Positions 11,164 to 23,900 of a DNA stretch of 64,000 nucleotides are shown one piece after another (position 1 is the stretch's first letter; every line of letters begins with the position of its first letter). The notes under the pieces were generated by a model. That model was not told the origin of the DNA and ran no database searches. It saw only the letters and a list, made by a program, of their open reading frames with translations. This stretch comes from Saccharina japonica (taxonomy: Eukaryota > Sar > Phaeophyceae > Laminariales > Laminariaceae): NCBI GenBank assembly GCA_008828725.1, contig MEHQ01003314.1:153473-217472 (forward strand), in the 5' to 3' direction. The translations under genes and the position numbers were made by a program.

Positions 11164-11725
11164 TGAAATAATGACGCGTGTGTCGAGGCTCTGTCTCTAC
11201 GGAGAAAGATGGCAGAGGTGGCACCGAAGTGTCTGTGAAGATCACTTGTGTAGAAGAAGAAAAGTCATGGTTTGAATAGGCGCTTATGTGGCCATAATGG
11301 AAAGAAGATTGACCTCAGGGAGATCAATGGAAAAGGAAGAAGAGAAGAGAAGAGAAGAAGAGGGAAGCGGAGTCGAGTAGAGAAGTAAAGTAGAGGTGAG
11401 TGATTGAGGTGGGCGGTGCCTGCACCTGATCATCCCGGTACAATGCCCATGCTACGGGCAGTTACATTCTACCGTAGTTGGTACTGTTCCCTGTAATGTT
11501 CTCTACAACGTTATATCAATGTTCTAGCAATGTTCTCAGCATCGTTCCTGATGAAGATGCTTGGGTCATACAATGTGGCGCACTACGAGTAAGACAAACT
11601 CGTAATCTATCCGCATATTGTAATTCCCTGAATATCTAGACTAAGATACTCGTATACTCGTATCAGTGCTTAGTGACTGCACATCACAATAGATATGTAT
11701 GGATCTCAACGTCCATATGCTAACA
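11164..11725 (-). repeat. 5' LTR of the minus-strand LTR element
   Basis: Read on the minus strand it begins TGTTAGCATATGGACG and ends TTATTTCA. It is full length (562 bp), homologous to the solo LTR 1,760-2,578 and the diverged copy 37,512-38,072. It contains the hairpin-like segment around GCTACGGGCAG...CTACCGTAG near 11,450-11,475 seen in its sisters. Confidence 0.85.
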
Positions 11726-11843
11726 TCCTTTCGCCTATATAAGGGTTTACGTTGATATCAGCTAGATTGTGCACCGCCAACGTTGGTACTAAAATTAGTG
11801 TTTCAACACACACCCTTCTGTTTCCCTTTACTTCTGCCTGCAG

Positions 11844-11927
11844 GTGCCATGCGCATAACAATTGATTCGAAGATAGGAATCGACGGGAATACCTTGTTTG
11901 CACACAACTCGGCTTCAAGAAATGGAG
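11844..11927 (+). CDS. Exon (Pmp repeat, 28 codons), duplicated
   Basis: The acceptor is CTGCAG and the donor GGAG followed by GTGAGA; both ends are phase 1. With the neighbouring exon bases it reads GAMRITIDSKIGIDG, then FAHNSASRNGG. It is the same length and phase as the exon 16798-16881 and about 70% identical to it. The GGA motif of each Pmp repeat straddles the exon junction. Confidence 0.7.
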
Positions 11928-14900
11928 GTGAGAAAGAGCGCCCATCGTGCTTCCCTCGAGATGAGGTGTAAATGACTTCTACACTACCTAGTAGTGTGTG
12001 GTTGCCGCAAAACCTCGTCGTCAGAATAAATAAGATATATAAAATGAAGTCGACGGCGTGCAATAGTTTTCCTTTGGACGTTTCGTAGCACTACTGCACA
12101 GATACTCCGAGTATACTCTATACTCCGAGTATTATCGTGTATTTTTCGTACTCCGAGTACTGAGAGTATAAGAGTACTGGTGGCCTACATACTCGGAGTA
12201 CTTGGAGTATGAACAGTACTGAAGGCCCACTATTCCGAGTACTGGGAGTATGAGCAGTACTTATACTCGAGTACAAGCAGTACTCGGAGTAAAAACATCT
12301 AAATTACTAGGAGTATTCCGAGTATCGAGAGTATTGAACACCGAAATACTGCGAGTACGCAAAGTGCCTGAAGTACTTTGCTTTTAAAATACTCTGATAA
12401 TACTTCCAGGTAATGGGAGCATCATTTTAATTTTGATTTGCTATAAACGCCAGTCACATGCTCCCAAAACCTGGGAAGAATGATACCGAGTCTATAAAAT
12501 GATGCAAAGATGCCCATAACGTACTTCACACTCCGAGTATACTCCGAGTATCGAGTAAATTTCGTAGTCCGAGTACTTGAGAGTATTAGAGTACTGGTGG
12601 CCTGAATGCTCGAGTACTTGGAGTCTGAGCAGTACCAAAGCCCCAAATACTCGGAGTACAAACAGTACCCACAGTATCAGACCCCGAAATACTCCGAGTA
12701 CGAGCAGTATCGATAATGTGCATACTTGAAATACTCCGAGTACGAGCAGTATCCCGGAGTATCGAACCTCGAAATACTCCGAGTACACGAAGTACCTGAA
12801 GTATTGTATCTCCAATACTCCTTACTTTACTCCAAGGTACACGTAGCATCTGTGCATTACTGATAAAATAATTGCGTGAAGCGAACATGCGCTTTTCACC
12901 TTCAGCGGAAATCAGTTACGGACGACCAATTGCGTCTGTGATCAAGAACACCTAATCTGTGATCACACACTAGGCACCCACGGTTCAATGATCGGAAATC
13001 ACCGCGCCCCGAAGTATTGTTGCTACCTACTGTAGTGTTTGCTACGAGGACAACATAAGCGGTGTCAGTTCCATAAGGAAGCTACTGCAAGTAGACCGTG
13101 CACTCCAATTTGTTTTCAAGGCAGCGCGGTTCAAAACGTTGTATCGTGTTCTCATGGCACTGTTCGAGGTGCTGATCTTACGAATTATTGTAGGATGTTG
13201 ATGGCGCTAAGTGAAAAGCGGAGAAGAAGGTACATAACAAAACATTGTGATCACTTAATGAACCAGCTGATAGTCCCTAGATGCGAGCAGTCCGCAACGG
13301 ACTAACGTTGCTTGTCACCAGTGGCATCAAGCTCGGCGATGGTCCTACAGCATTCCTGGCAGCTCCAGGCAGTTCTACTTCCATTTGAAGAACGGAGCTT
13401 TTTTTTGTCAAATCGGCTGCTATAGGTCGAGGATAGGAAAGGTGCACATGCTTTCTCCTTGGAACATACGAAAACCTCTCTATTCCCTTTAAGGCTCTCA
13501 ACGGTGTATGGTATAGGTATCGTTTTTCAACGTGCACTATTCAACTGTTTTTAGACGAAAAAAACAAAGCCATGAAACTTCCGCCAATACCAGCAGGTGG
13601 GTGAACAGCCCTAAACCCACCTGTCGGCCCTACTCGAGTATACTTGTAAGTCGATTAAGCAGTGGACAACATCGTCCTAGTCGTCAATGAAGCCGATTCT
13701 AGGTCCTCGTAAGCATTGTGGAAGGCCTCCTCGTTGTAATTGATCACCCGTCCGAACGCGCCGCCCTCACGGTAACATCTCTCGTGAACCCCTTTATACA
13801 GAAGCCAACCCGAACGCAGGGACGTTGCACATCAAATATGTCTCTGTTCTTTGTGTTTGTGATATCATAATCCGTGTAACAGTGCCGCTACATACAGCAT
13901 CTGTAACTCTGCCGCTGGGCCAAATGTAGCCTTGGCCCGAAAATGCGCTTCACTGATGTTACAAATAGTTTATACTAATACTACACCAGTACTACAGTAG
14001 CTTGCACGAGATTAGCGCCCTTTCTAGTGTTCGATTGACCTGAAGCAAAGAGCATCATATCAACGAGTTGTTCTCCTTGGGTGTCTATTCGGCTCCGCTG
14101 TTGACACAAGACGTAACAAGTGCCTGTACGCATACCTGAAAGGAACTCGATGACGGCCGATCGATCTCCCTTGTGAACAGTAGAACTAGCAACCACAAAA
14201 CCGGCGTCCATGAGCCAGTACGCGTGTTTACCGCCCATCGCCATCGCAATGTTAGTAGGGGGTTCCTGGCCAAGCACCTGGACGCATTGCAAGTCTTTTG
14301 ACCGAACACGTGCAAGCGAACGAGTGTCTATGTTCTGTTCCTGTTGCAGCACTGTCCCTTAGTCTCTCGGCACTCTGTGTGCTCGGCGTATGCGGATGCC
14401 TGGCGTGTTTTCTGCCGCCAGGTTCACGCGCTGAATCGGTCCAATTAACTTAAATTGGCGATGTTTACCAAATTCGTGATAGCTTTGAAAGGCGGGGACT
14501 CAAATGTGACCTGTCTTGCAGTCTATTCTAGATTGCCGCAAACCCTTCTGCAGTGTTCTGACTTGAGGGAGCATGCATGTGTCTCGCTTTTCATTTTGTA
14601 GCTTGAGTCTCACGTCGATCTCGGCTTTGGTCTCCAGCAGGTTCTGATGATCCCGCTAAGCAACCATTCCTGATAAACCTATTGCATGTTTTGTACACAA
14701 TTGGCTAATATAGGATGTATGTAATATACATCTTTCGAATTGCGTTGAATATTCTGATTTTCTGTGGCATTGGAGGGAGAGTAGCTGGCTGACATGTCTA
14801 CCGCAATATCCAACTCCGTGTCGTGCTCACATGTCTTTGCTAATAAACACACATCCCCCCCTTCACTGTCTGGGTTATGCTGTACAAATTATCGGACGAA

Positions 14901-17900
14901 TCAGACACCCGATGGTCCAACACCATTGTACTCCTCCACAACCGAGGGTACTTTGAGACTTCTACAGTATACCCCATACAGTATCTTGACCTGGCTTTCT
15001 TTGCAAACGCTTGTCAGCTACTAGTTCACAAAGCACATATCCCGCATCGTCCTCATCATCCCGGTTGTACACCTCATATGCATCGGGCTTTCACCCCCCT
15101 TCTCGCTGTATGACTCATTCCGACACGTCCTTCCCAACCGCGAGCGTCGAGGCACTTCCTAACCTCGGCGAGTTGAGGGCGGACCCTGTGAGGCTATGCC
15201 CCAACGTTCCACATACATCTCTCAGCGCTCGCTCCTACTTGCCCCCCTGAACGGTACGATAAATGGAGCGCGTGTTCAGGTAGCGCTGCATGTCATGACA
15301 GTAGTGCCACCATAAGAGCAACGGCTCCCCCACCCTCACCCTGCTCAAAACACGGGCCCCGAACTTCGCTTTTATAAACTGCCCTGAAGCAAAAATTGGT
15401 GGTTACTTGCTTAAGTGGCTCTCGTCAACTGAAATATAGGACCCCCCCTGGCGTATCAGCATTCCGTCCTCCATCTCGATTAATATCTCTTCAAACCATC
15501 CAATCTTTATATGTGGACCTTACTTTTGTGGGTGAATCCTAATCGGTTTCTAGCAACGAAAGAGCATAAAGCGCCAAGTCCTTCTATATGCCCCTATTAA
15601 ACAACCTCTCTGAAGCACGGTGCAGGCCGTACTGTGTTGATCTGTCGGAAGAACAGGTCGACTTCATCTAACTGTTGAAGTACCTGAAACCCACCTGTTA
15701 TGAACTCCTTGGAATTTGCCACGATTCCCTATGCGATAGCCTCCACACATCGACGGAAACGAGGCAAAGCCCATGTTCCAGGTATAGCAAATGTTTCGGA
15801 TTATAACCCGTCCGACGATCTTTAATTTCACAATCCTGTCTCGTGACGACCTTGGGTTCCGTTCTCCTTACACCCATTTTCGTCAGGAATTCATTTGTGT
15901 GTTGTAATAGTCGGCTAGTAGCTCTTTTGGTTTCCTCTATAAGTAGTGTTTTAGTTGATACCATACATAATTACAGTATAGAGCTCCTAACGCGAGGAAG
16001 GAGCCTCAGAAACCTTTGCAACATGGTGCATCTCTACGGCAATGCTCCCGAAAGCCCAATGAACCGGATGCGCACCGTTCCGCGACCATTTCAACCATAC
16101 AAACCAACCGATCCATGATGTCGTTAAGCGCCACTGTTAGGGTATGTTACACCTCATCCCTCCAGGTAGTAGTTCCAGGCAATACGCGTGTGGTTCCCAC
16201 GTTATTTCGTAGAGGCCGTTTAAATTGTTGATATGCTGGATGCAGTGCTCGGTTGCTCTTGTCATCGATATATCGTGCGTTTCAATCCGTACCATCGTTT
16301 TCCACTTTGCGGAAGCTTTTTTTTTTTTTTTTTTTTTATCCTCCGGCGGATGGGTCAAAATAAAGCTTACGCCCTCCACACTTCCACGTCTCACTTCGTG
16401 CACTTCGTGTCGTGTGTCAATTCACCCCATGCCCCCTCGGAAGTATCAGCCCTTGCTGTCTACGACCTTCGGGAACTTGAGCATGTTGACCCGACCTGAC
16501 CCCCGAAGGGGCCCGGTGCGGTGGGGATAGCCACCCGAAGAGTAAACTCTCCGGGTAGTGTGGAACTTGCCGCAGCTCATCCACTAACAAAAACCCAGGC
16601 CAAGAAGCCTTCCCGCCAGACTCGGATCATTTACGATCCACCCTACCCGTTTGGGCGTTGGTCCTCGAAGCTGTTTGTCTCTTCGTGTATCCAATTGAGG
16701 CGCTTTACTTTAAAGTGGGGCAGATCGTGCACCACCGACGTCGTTATCAAGATAATTATCATACCCCAATCCTATGTTTCCCTACATTTACCTGCAGGTG
16801 CCATGCACGCATCAGACGGTTCAAACATCGCTATCGACGGTGACGCCATGTTCACAAATAACTCTGCTGGTCAACATGGTGGTAAGAAACGGCGCCCATC
16901 GTGCATCTCCTTGAGATCAGGGGCACGTGGTTACTACCTTATCTTCAGTGTTGTATGATGTTTTCGATGAAACGCAACGTCGTCGTAATATGTGATGAGA
17001 AGCAAAGGGAGCACGGCAGCATGGGAATCGCTTTATTTGTGCGTGAAGTAGCCTCACGGGTTGAGTATGGACATTAAATATGTGGGCGCAAAAGTTAATT
17101 AGGAAATCATTGGAGAGCAATCGATCGCGGCTTTGATCATAAACGCCCGTTAGCACATCACCGGCACTCGCTAGTCCTCAAATGTAAATCACCGCATTCC
17201 GACGTATCGTCTTTGCTTTGTGCCTCTTGTCGGGGCAAGATGACACTGTATCAGTTCCGTAAGGAAACTACTGGAAGAAACCGGTGTACGTCTATATAAG
17301 TGTTCAATGCAACGCAGACTCTAATGATGTATCTTGTGATATCGGCACTCTACGTGTTCGAAATGAACGCTTGCTACATAGGTGTGTTGTGTGGCACCGA
17401 AATCACCCTGTGTGTAGGTACCGATGCCGTGTTTCCATGTAGGAAGTTCGTGACGGTAGCGGACAGCGGACAAGAACAACATATGCATGTGGGTTTGGTC
17501 ATGTGGCGAAAACGCTATTACAGAGGACCATAGTAAATAGGATCAAATATTGCTAGGAAAAATAGGAATATATATAGGCTTTTGTGTGCACCATAGGTCC
17601 TATTAACTATGGTGGCCCGTAATAATAGTAGTCTTTAGATGCGGGCAGTGCGAACTGCTTTTTCATTTTTTGGCTCAAAACCAGTGCCGCTTGGTTCAGC
17701 GATGGTCGTACATCGTTTCTGGCGGCCCTGCTCAGTGCTACCTCCTACCTGACAATTGGAGCTGTTATTATTGTACATATGACACTCAGTATCTTTTGCG
17801 TTTGTCTCAGTACGACGTTTCCTGTGATGGGGTCTCCAGTAATAGTGTAGCCCTGTCCAAACCCCGAACAGTTGCATAATTGGCGCCTTTGCCACGGCTT

Positions 17901-20900
17901 ATCGAAGACAGGCGGTGACGTTTCGGTAGATACGGGCTGCAGCCAACACAATCAACCTACATACTCCGCGAATACATACCATAAATATGCTGTTGAAGGC
18001 CCTCCCAACTGGTCACGCTCTGGGTCGCTGATCTTGGTATACACATATCATATCCTTGTTAAACGCCCCGTCCAAAACACTGATGTGAAACACACCCCCG
18101 GGCAGTTGGAAAACGTGCCTAATACAAAGTGACTGGAGTAACCGCCCTGGGGTCAACCACGCGAGTCAATTATGTATGGAAGAAAGGAGCTGTTTTCGAA
18201 ACGGGTAACAGTAATCACAGGTGCTGCGAACGGACAAACAGGGGGTAGGCATAATAGGTGATGCTCGCTGCCACTTGCATGTTCGTAGGAGGGGCCGTAG
18301 TGGTGATGGTGGCGGTGCGTCTTCCAAATGAAAAGGCTATATCGTCATCGTCCACCACCGCAGACACTATATAGAAATTTATTATATAAGAAAACGATAA
18401 AGTAAAATGCTGATAGGAGAGACAGGCATTTCACGGTGCATGCAGTAGCGATAGGAATATATAGTATACACGCTCGCTCCGATGGTCTACTTGTAACCAC
18501 GAACACTTCTAAGAGTTGATGTCGGGAGTTCGAATCTCACGTGGGTCGGACGTTTGAGTTTATTTGCAAAATAAAAAATAAAAACGGAAGCAACTACTGA
18601 GAGCGCCTAGTAGCGTGGGTTGGCACGATTCGATGCGAGTCGACGAGGGAAGAAGGAGCTGAAGTATTTTCGCGATAAAAATGCCGGGCGAGAACCGTAG
18701 TGGGGGAGGAGTGAGAGGAGCTTACTTTGTGACCCCGGATTTGCTTTACGACTAGGGAGGAGGGAGAAAGGAAGGGCAAATATAATAAATGGGATGTAAA
18801 TAACAAAAACGATCAAAACTCCAGGCACCATCCGTTGCGAAGCGTCCCGAACCCTCCCAAGCTGAACATGGAAAGAGCAAAAACAAATACAATTTTGATT
18901 GTTCTCTTCGACAACCGCGAAAAGCGTCGTTTACAACAACGGTCAACACAAAAAGGTTCGCATTGCCTCGAACGTTTATTCCCACCGCATCCCCTCATTT
19001 GTGCTTTTCATACGCACCTCGCCATCCGTCTCTCGCACCAAAGACACAATCCGAGAACGGACAATATATCTTGCATTTTCTCAGGCATGTTTAATGCGTT
19101 GGCGTAAGCTCAAACCGGAAAGACAATAATAGCATTGTGTGTTCGTGATATCACCTGTACTTCTGTTGTGGAATCTACACCCATGTAGCGTGCTCTTCTG
19201 GGGTCTCGTATGGCTCGCCCCACTGTTTAGTTCCGGGGATTAATCCCCGCACCTTACACTGAACGCTCAACCCCGCACAAACTCGACATATGGCAGACTT
19301 TCACGCCCTGGCTTTAATAGTCATAATGTCCCGAAGTCCAGCTCGTATCTCCGGCTGTCGTTTCGCAACTTTGGTACTGTATCGTTGCGGCCAGTCTTAT
19401 TACCCCGCTGGTTTTGGCGATAATATAATATTCTGTATGTCAGTATCGATGTTGTGGTTCCAAGATGCTTTCGTTGCCTGTGGCTTTCGAGCATACGGGG
19501 GCTGCGTACTTTATACACAACAGCCTACTCATCGTTCTAAACACGCCTCTAGACCGGGATTCGATAGCGTGTTGCCCCGGTAGACAAATGGACAGCTTCA
19601 ATGGCTACTAGTATTGGAACCCTGGTTTTAATCCCACCGTGGTGAGAGTTTGATTTTACTTGAAACAACAAAACATAACCATTTCTGTGAGTGCCCTCGT
19701 GGCGTAGGTAGGCACAATCCGGCGCAAGTCTACGGGGGGAGAAAGTGCTGAAATCGTTTCGCGATGATAATGCAAGGCACGTATCGTAGTGTGGGGAGGG
19801 GGGGGGAGAGGCTACTTAGAGACCCCGGATCTAAGTTACGACTAAAGAGGGAGAGATAAAAGAAGGGCGAAGATAATATATAGAATGAACAAAACAAACA
19901 AACACGCTATGCGATCCTCCCCAACACCAATGCATTCGCTCGAGCACCGAAACGTTTGACAACTTCCAGTACGCACCAGGGATCACCGGTCCTCTATCGG
20001 GACGGCGAGGATCCCTCTCTTGAAACATGAAAAAATTGTCGAGCTTACTGCTGAGGGTGAATCTTGATTAATTCCTAGAAACTAAACATTATGAATACCC
20101 GAATAGCTACTAATATCGCAATCAATATATTGCACGTATGACGCAGACCGCATTGTGTGTATGTGTTTTGCTTTTCTTTTTTACCATCCCATTTACTATC
20201 TTCGCACTTCTGTCTGTTTACTTCCCTAGTCGTAACTCCGATCCGGGGTCATAAAGTAAGCTCCTCTCCCTCCTTCCCACTACCGTTCTTGCCTTAGTTT
20301 TTCTCGCGAAGAGGGTTCAGCCTTCCCAACGCTCGTCGATTTTCATCGACGTTTGCTTACTCACGCTCTCGCGCTTTCCGCTAGTCAAGATACTTTATAT
20401 TTTTTAATTTTTGTTTTGCGAGAAAGTCCCGACGAGCATGCACTCGGGGGGGCTCGAACTCGCGATCTCAACTGCCACCGGCTTCGTGGTTACCTGCTAG
20501 CCTACCGGGGCGACCGGTCTGTGTCGGGATAACTGTTCGGTTCAAATGGTATGAACCCGCCGTAATCCTGCAAAATCGATACCCCCCAGACATGCCTTCG
20601 TCTCATTGTTTCAGCGCACAGTTTTTTCACGTCAAGTTCGTAATATCAAATATGTTGGCGAGCGCCTGGATATTCAAGGATGGGTGTAAGTTGGATGATC
20701 GATGTGTGACTCCCCTTCTCAATTCACTCCAACAACACAGCATTATTACTGTTTCCTTTAGCAATACGTTCGAGCAAAGCATCGGTGGCTTTCGCCTAAA
20801 GATATCCCACCCTTGCATTGTGCCGATACTTGAAGGTTCTATTTCTGTTTCGCAAGGAACCCTCACTATCACAGGTGGCAAGGCACTTCGGGTCGACGTG

Positions 20901-23900
20901 TCAGGTAACGAAGGTGAGAAAGTAGGAAGTGAGTTGTCATTGTTGATATTCTCGGAGAGTTTGTTTTACCTACTATAGTGCATCATCTCATTTTTGGTGA
21001 GGTTCTACCAGGTTGTATATACATGTACTCGCTTTGGAAACATGATGAAACCAGCACAGATGATATTCGTACCTCTCGCCTATTACGAGGGGTCTTGAGA
21101 AGACTCGCACGACTAAACTGTCGGTGCATGTGTTCTACTCTGGAATTATCCATCAGCTAAGCCTAGCCATGTCATGCAGCGTTGTACTTCAACACATATC
21201 GAAATGCCGTGTATACCTTAGGAAACTCAAGAGAATGGTTCGATACTGCAGCTGTGATAGGTCGGCCTATCATCGTGTACTTTCCTCGCGCGTTTCCTGC
21301 CCTACAGTGGTGATGTCACCATGAACGACAACCCAGCGAGCAAACGTGTTGCACGTTACGGTAGTTGATTTTGTTTACCCTCACCAATGCACGATGCAGT
21401 GTGTGGGGACAGTGATGGGGACGCAGTTTCGTGTCAAGGAGAGATGAATAAGTTACTCTCACCGTCACGAGAAGCGCAGACCTAATCATTTCGCATGTTC
21501 GTCTCGCTTGAACGCTAAACTTTGCACACTGGGCTACTACTGATGTTTCCTCCACAATAGTAGTGTCTAAGACGCAGTAGGCGGGATCGGAAGTGTAGCA
21601 ACTCGATGCCAGCCATCGGGTTCTTCTCGACTAGGTAAGAAACGGAGACATGTATCAAAACTTCACCCTTGAGCCCACATCAAGGTGTCAGGTGCTGGCC
21701 CCAGATGCAACTTATCATGCAGGCGAGTTTGGGCGCAACAGTTTGAACCTTTCCGGGGGGAATCAACCGGCAACGACCGTGCAAAACAAGATAAATGTGG
21801 AACGAAACAATGCGTAGCACTTTACACTCAGCACACAATATGCTGGCACGTTTTGAACCAAGTTTGGGATGAAGACATTCGAGCAGCACCGTGATCCGCA
21901 CGGTCACTATTGCATGTCAGGCTCGGAGGGTTCCACTACATACGTTGGGGTTTTGTTCTGTAGAAATTCTTACTGGTGTATACATGGAAGTCGTTTCGGA
22001 ATGGCGACGTAGTTTCCAACCAACACTCATTGAAATGCAGCCATCCTGATGTCGGTTTTATGGGCTAGTTTTCGCTGTAAGACCTACAGCCGAGAGTTAT
22101 ATTTCATGGGTTTGGACATGTTTGCAGGTGGCTTTTATTCCCAAGATGGCGGGGATGACACTTCGGACAGGAGCGTGGTGTTCACCGCCAGTAATGCCGA
22201 CAGTTTTGGAGGCGCCATCTTGATTGAGATGTGTGACAAAGTTCAAGTCAGCGATGTACTGTTCAAGGGCAATGAAGCAACGTTCGGTGGCGCAGTATAC
22301 ATACTGGCTGAGGACGACAAGGAAACTTCGTTTAGTGCGTGCGTTCTGGAAAGCAACACGGCCGAAGACGGGGGAGCAATGTACTTAAACACAGGCCCCG
22401 GGGTTGACATCTTGAACGCGTCTGTCTTCCGCAACAATTTTGCAGGTACGTGATCATTAATGTCCGAGCATGTGAGATTGATCTACTTCATGACACTCTC
22501 CCCATTTTGCATAAATTATTTGACAGGGTCATATTATACCGACCATAGCTACATCTACAATTAATCTACTACAAGAGCCGGTTAAAGCTGAAGGACCCAA
22601 TACCGTGTAACACGCAATGTAACACACGACCTGGCACGATTTTTCGCGGCAACGTTGTCCTAATCCAGGGGGACACACACCACGCAAATGATGGTTTGGA
22701 TATAATTCGACGAGAAATTTCCATATTAGACTCATCGTTCGGCATCATTAGCATCATTAGTGGTGGTGTTGGCACTATTGGAGGTATCGGAGATACCATA
22801 ATCATTTTCGTTTGAACCATCTCCGTTGTCGAGAAAATCGGCTTCGAACCTCGGCCGAGGGGGTGCGATATCTAACGAATAATATATCATCAATGACACG
22901 CTAATCGTATGTGGTATACTGTATGTAAGTGGCTTCTGCCATATCTATGTTCACTCTGACATCTGCTGAGAGCCAAAAACAACATCGGCGTCTGATATTT
23001 CAGTAGTGTTGTTTTGTGGACACTAAGTATTTCAATACGGTTAAAAAGTTGGCCCAAATATGTAGTAATCGATATTTCTGGTTGTTACTGCACAAAATGT
23101 GTGTAGTAACTGAGAGGCGAATCTACCTGATTGCTTGATTGCTGTCGTTCAATGTTGCAAGTCGTGTACACTCAAACAAACATCAACTTGTCTAAAATCA
23201 TCGAGTAATCGTTAATATTAGCAGGGCGTTTATCGACACGCCTTGTCGATGCCGAGATGTTCCCGCGGCAACAAGATACCCCGGGCGTTCTTGGTACTTT
23301 ATTGTATGGGATATATCAACCGCGGGATCCCGCGGGGCGTGATTCCACACCCGAGAAATCTAACTAGATATTTTATACGGCGTCTGGCCACGCCAGGGTT
23401 CGACCGCCTTGTTTGTGCGGAATCCGCTCCCGGTGGTTCTACGCATGACGGGTTCTAGGCACGATGGGACAAAAGCCGCACGCAAATTCCAGAGGAAAAC
23501 CCTGAAAAGTAATTGTCCGTCAACCTGAATCTCAATATTACGCGCCAGGTTTACAGATTTAGTACAGTTCTACGTACGCAAACATGGAATAACAAACGCA
23601 AACAAAACAGAGCCCCAACGGAATTGACTCGGGATCTTACACTTGTATGTTTTCTGTAATACTCCCACTATGCACAGGAGTCATCCCACGGTAGGGGCGC
23701 AGCCGAATTTTCAGAGCTCCTCACATGAGGAGCTCAATATCGCACCCGAAACATGACTTCGAAATCATTCGTTCGCGCAACGCGACGAAAACTTCCATTG
23801 CGCTAGTCCAATAACAACTATACCAGTAAAATGATAATTGTATCCGGTGGTTACTCACGTGAGGAGCACAACCGGTCAGAAAATATTGAGCCTAAAAGTG

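Larger units (their letters stand above)
8128..11725 (-). mobile_element. LTR retrotransposon, minus strand, 3' LTR truncated, no recognisable gag or pol
   Basis: Read on the minus strand, a 562-bp LTR (11,725 to 11,164) is followed by GGTTATGAGCC directly after its CA end, where a tRNA primer-binding site is expected; it loosely resembles the common Met-tRNA type. About 2.9 kb of internal DNA follows, then a G-rich run CACGGGGACG, which could be a polypurine tract, and then TGTTAGCA, the start of a second LTR, of which only 92 bp (8,219 to 8,128) remain. The two LTR ends differ at 3 of 92 positions, so the insertion is fairly young. I find no reverse transcriptase, integrase or protease motif, so it is non-autonomous or heavily deleted. 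It ends 118 bp upstream of an exon of the main gene, antisense to it. Confidence 0.75.
11731..13390. repeat. Segmental duplication, copy 1 (contains an exon)
   Basis: Matches 16,690-17,770 in order and orientation. Shared blocks: the intron end before the exon (GTGCACC(G/A)CC), the 84-bp exon, the start of the next intron (GCGCCCATCGTGC), a block with AAATCACCGC, then CAGTTCC(A/G)TAAGGAA and GCGATGGTC(C/G)TACA. Copy 1 is longer mainly because of the palindromic array at 12,102-12,835, which copy 2 lacks. Confidence 0.8.

Noticed and set aside
13981..14352. 123-codon minus-strand frame with AMAMGGKHAYWLMDAG
   Set aside because: Composition is protein-like, but there is no recognised family and no splice context. 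Kept only as a note under the intron entry.
18528..18536. Possible tRNA gene at the B-box-bearing segments (18.5, 20.45 and 59.4 kb)
   Set aside because: No full cloverleaf is apparent, and each is followed by the same SINE body.
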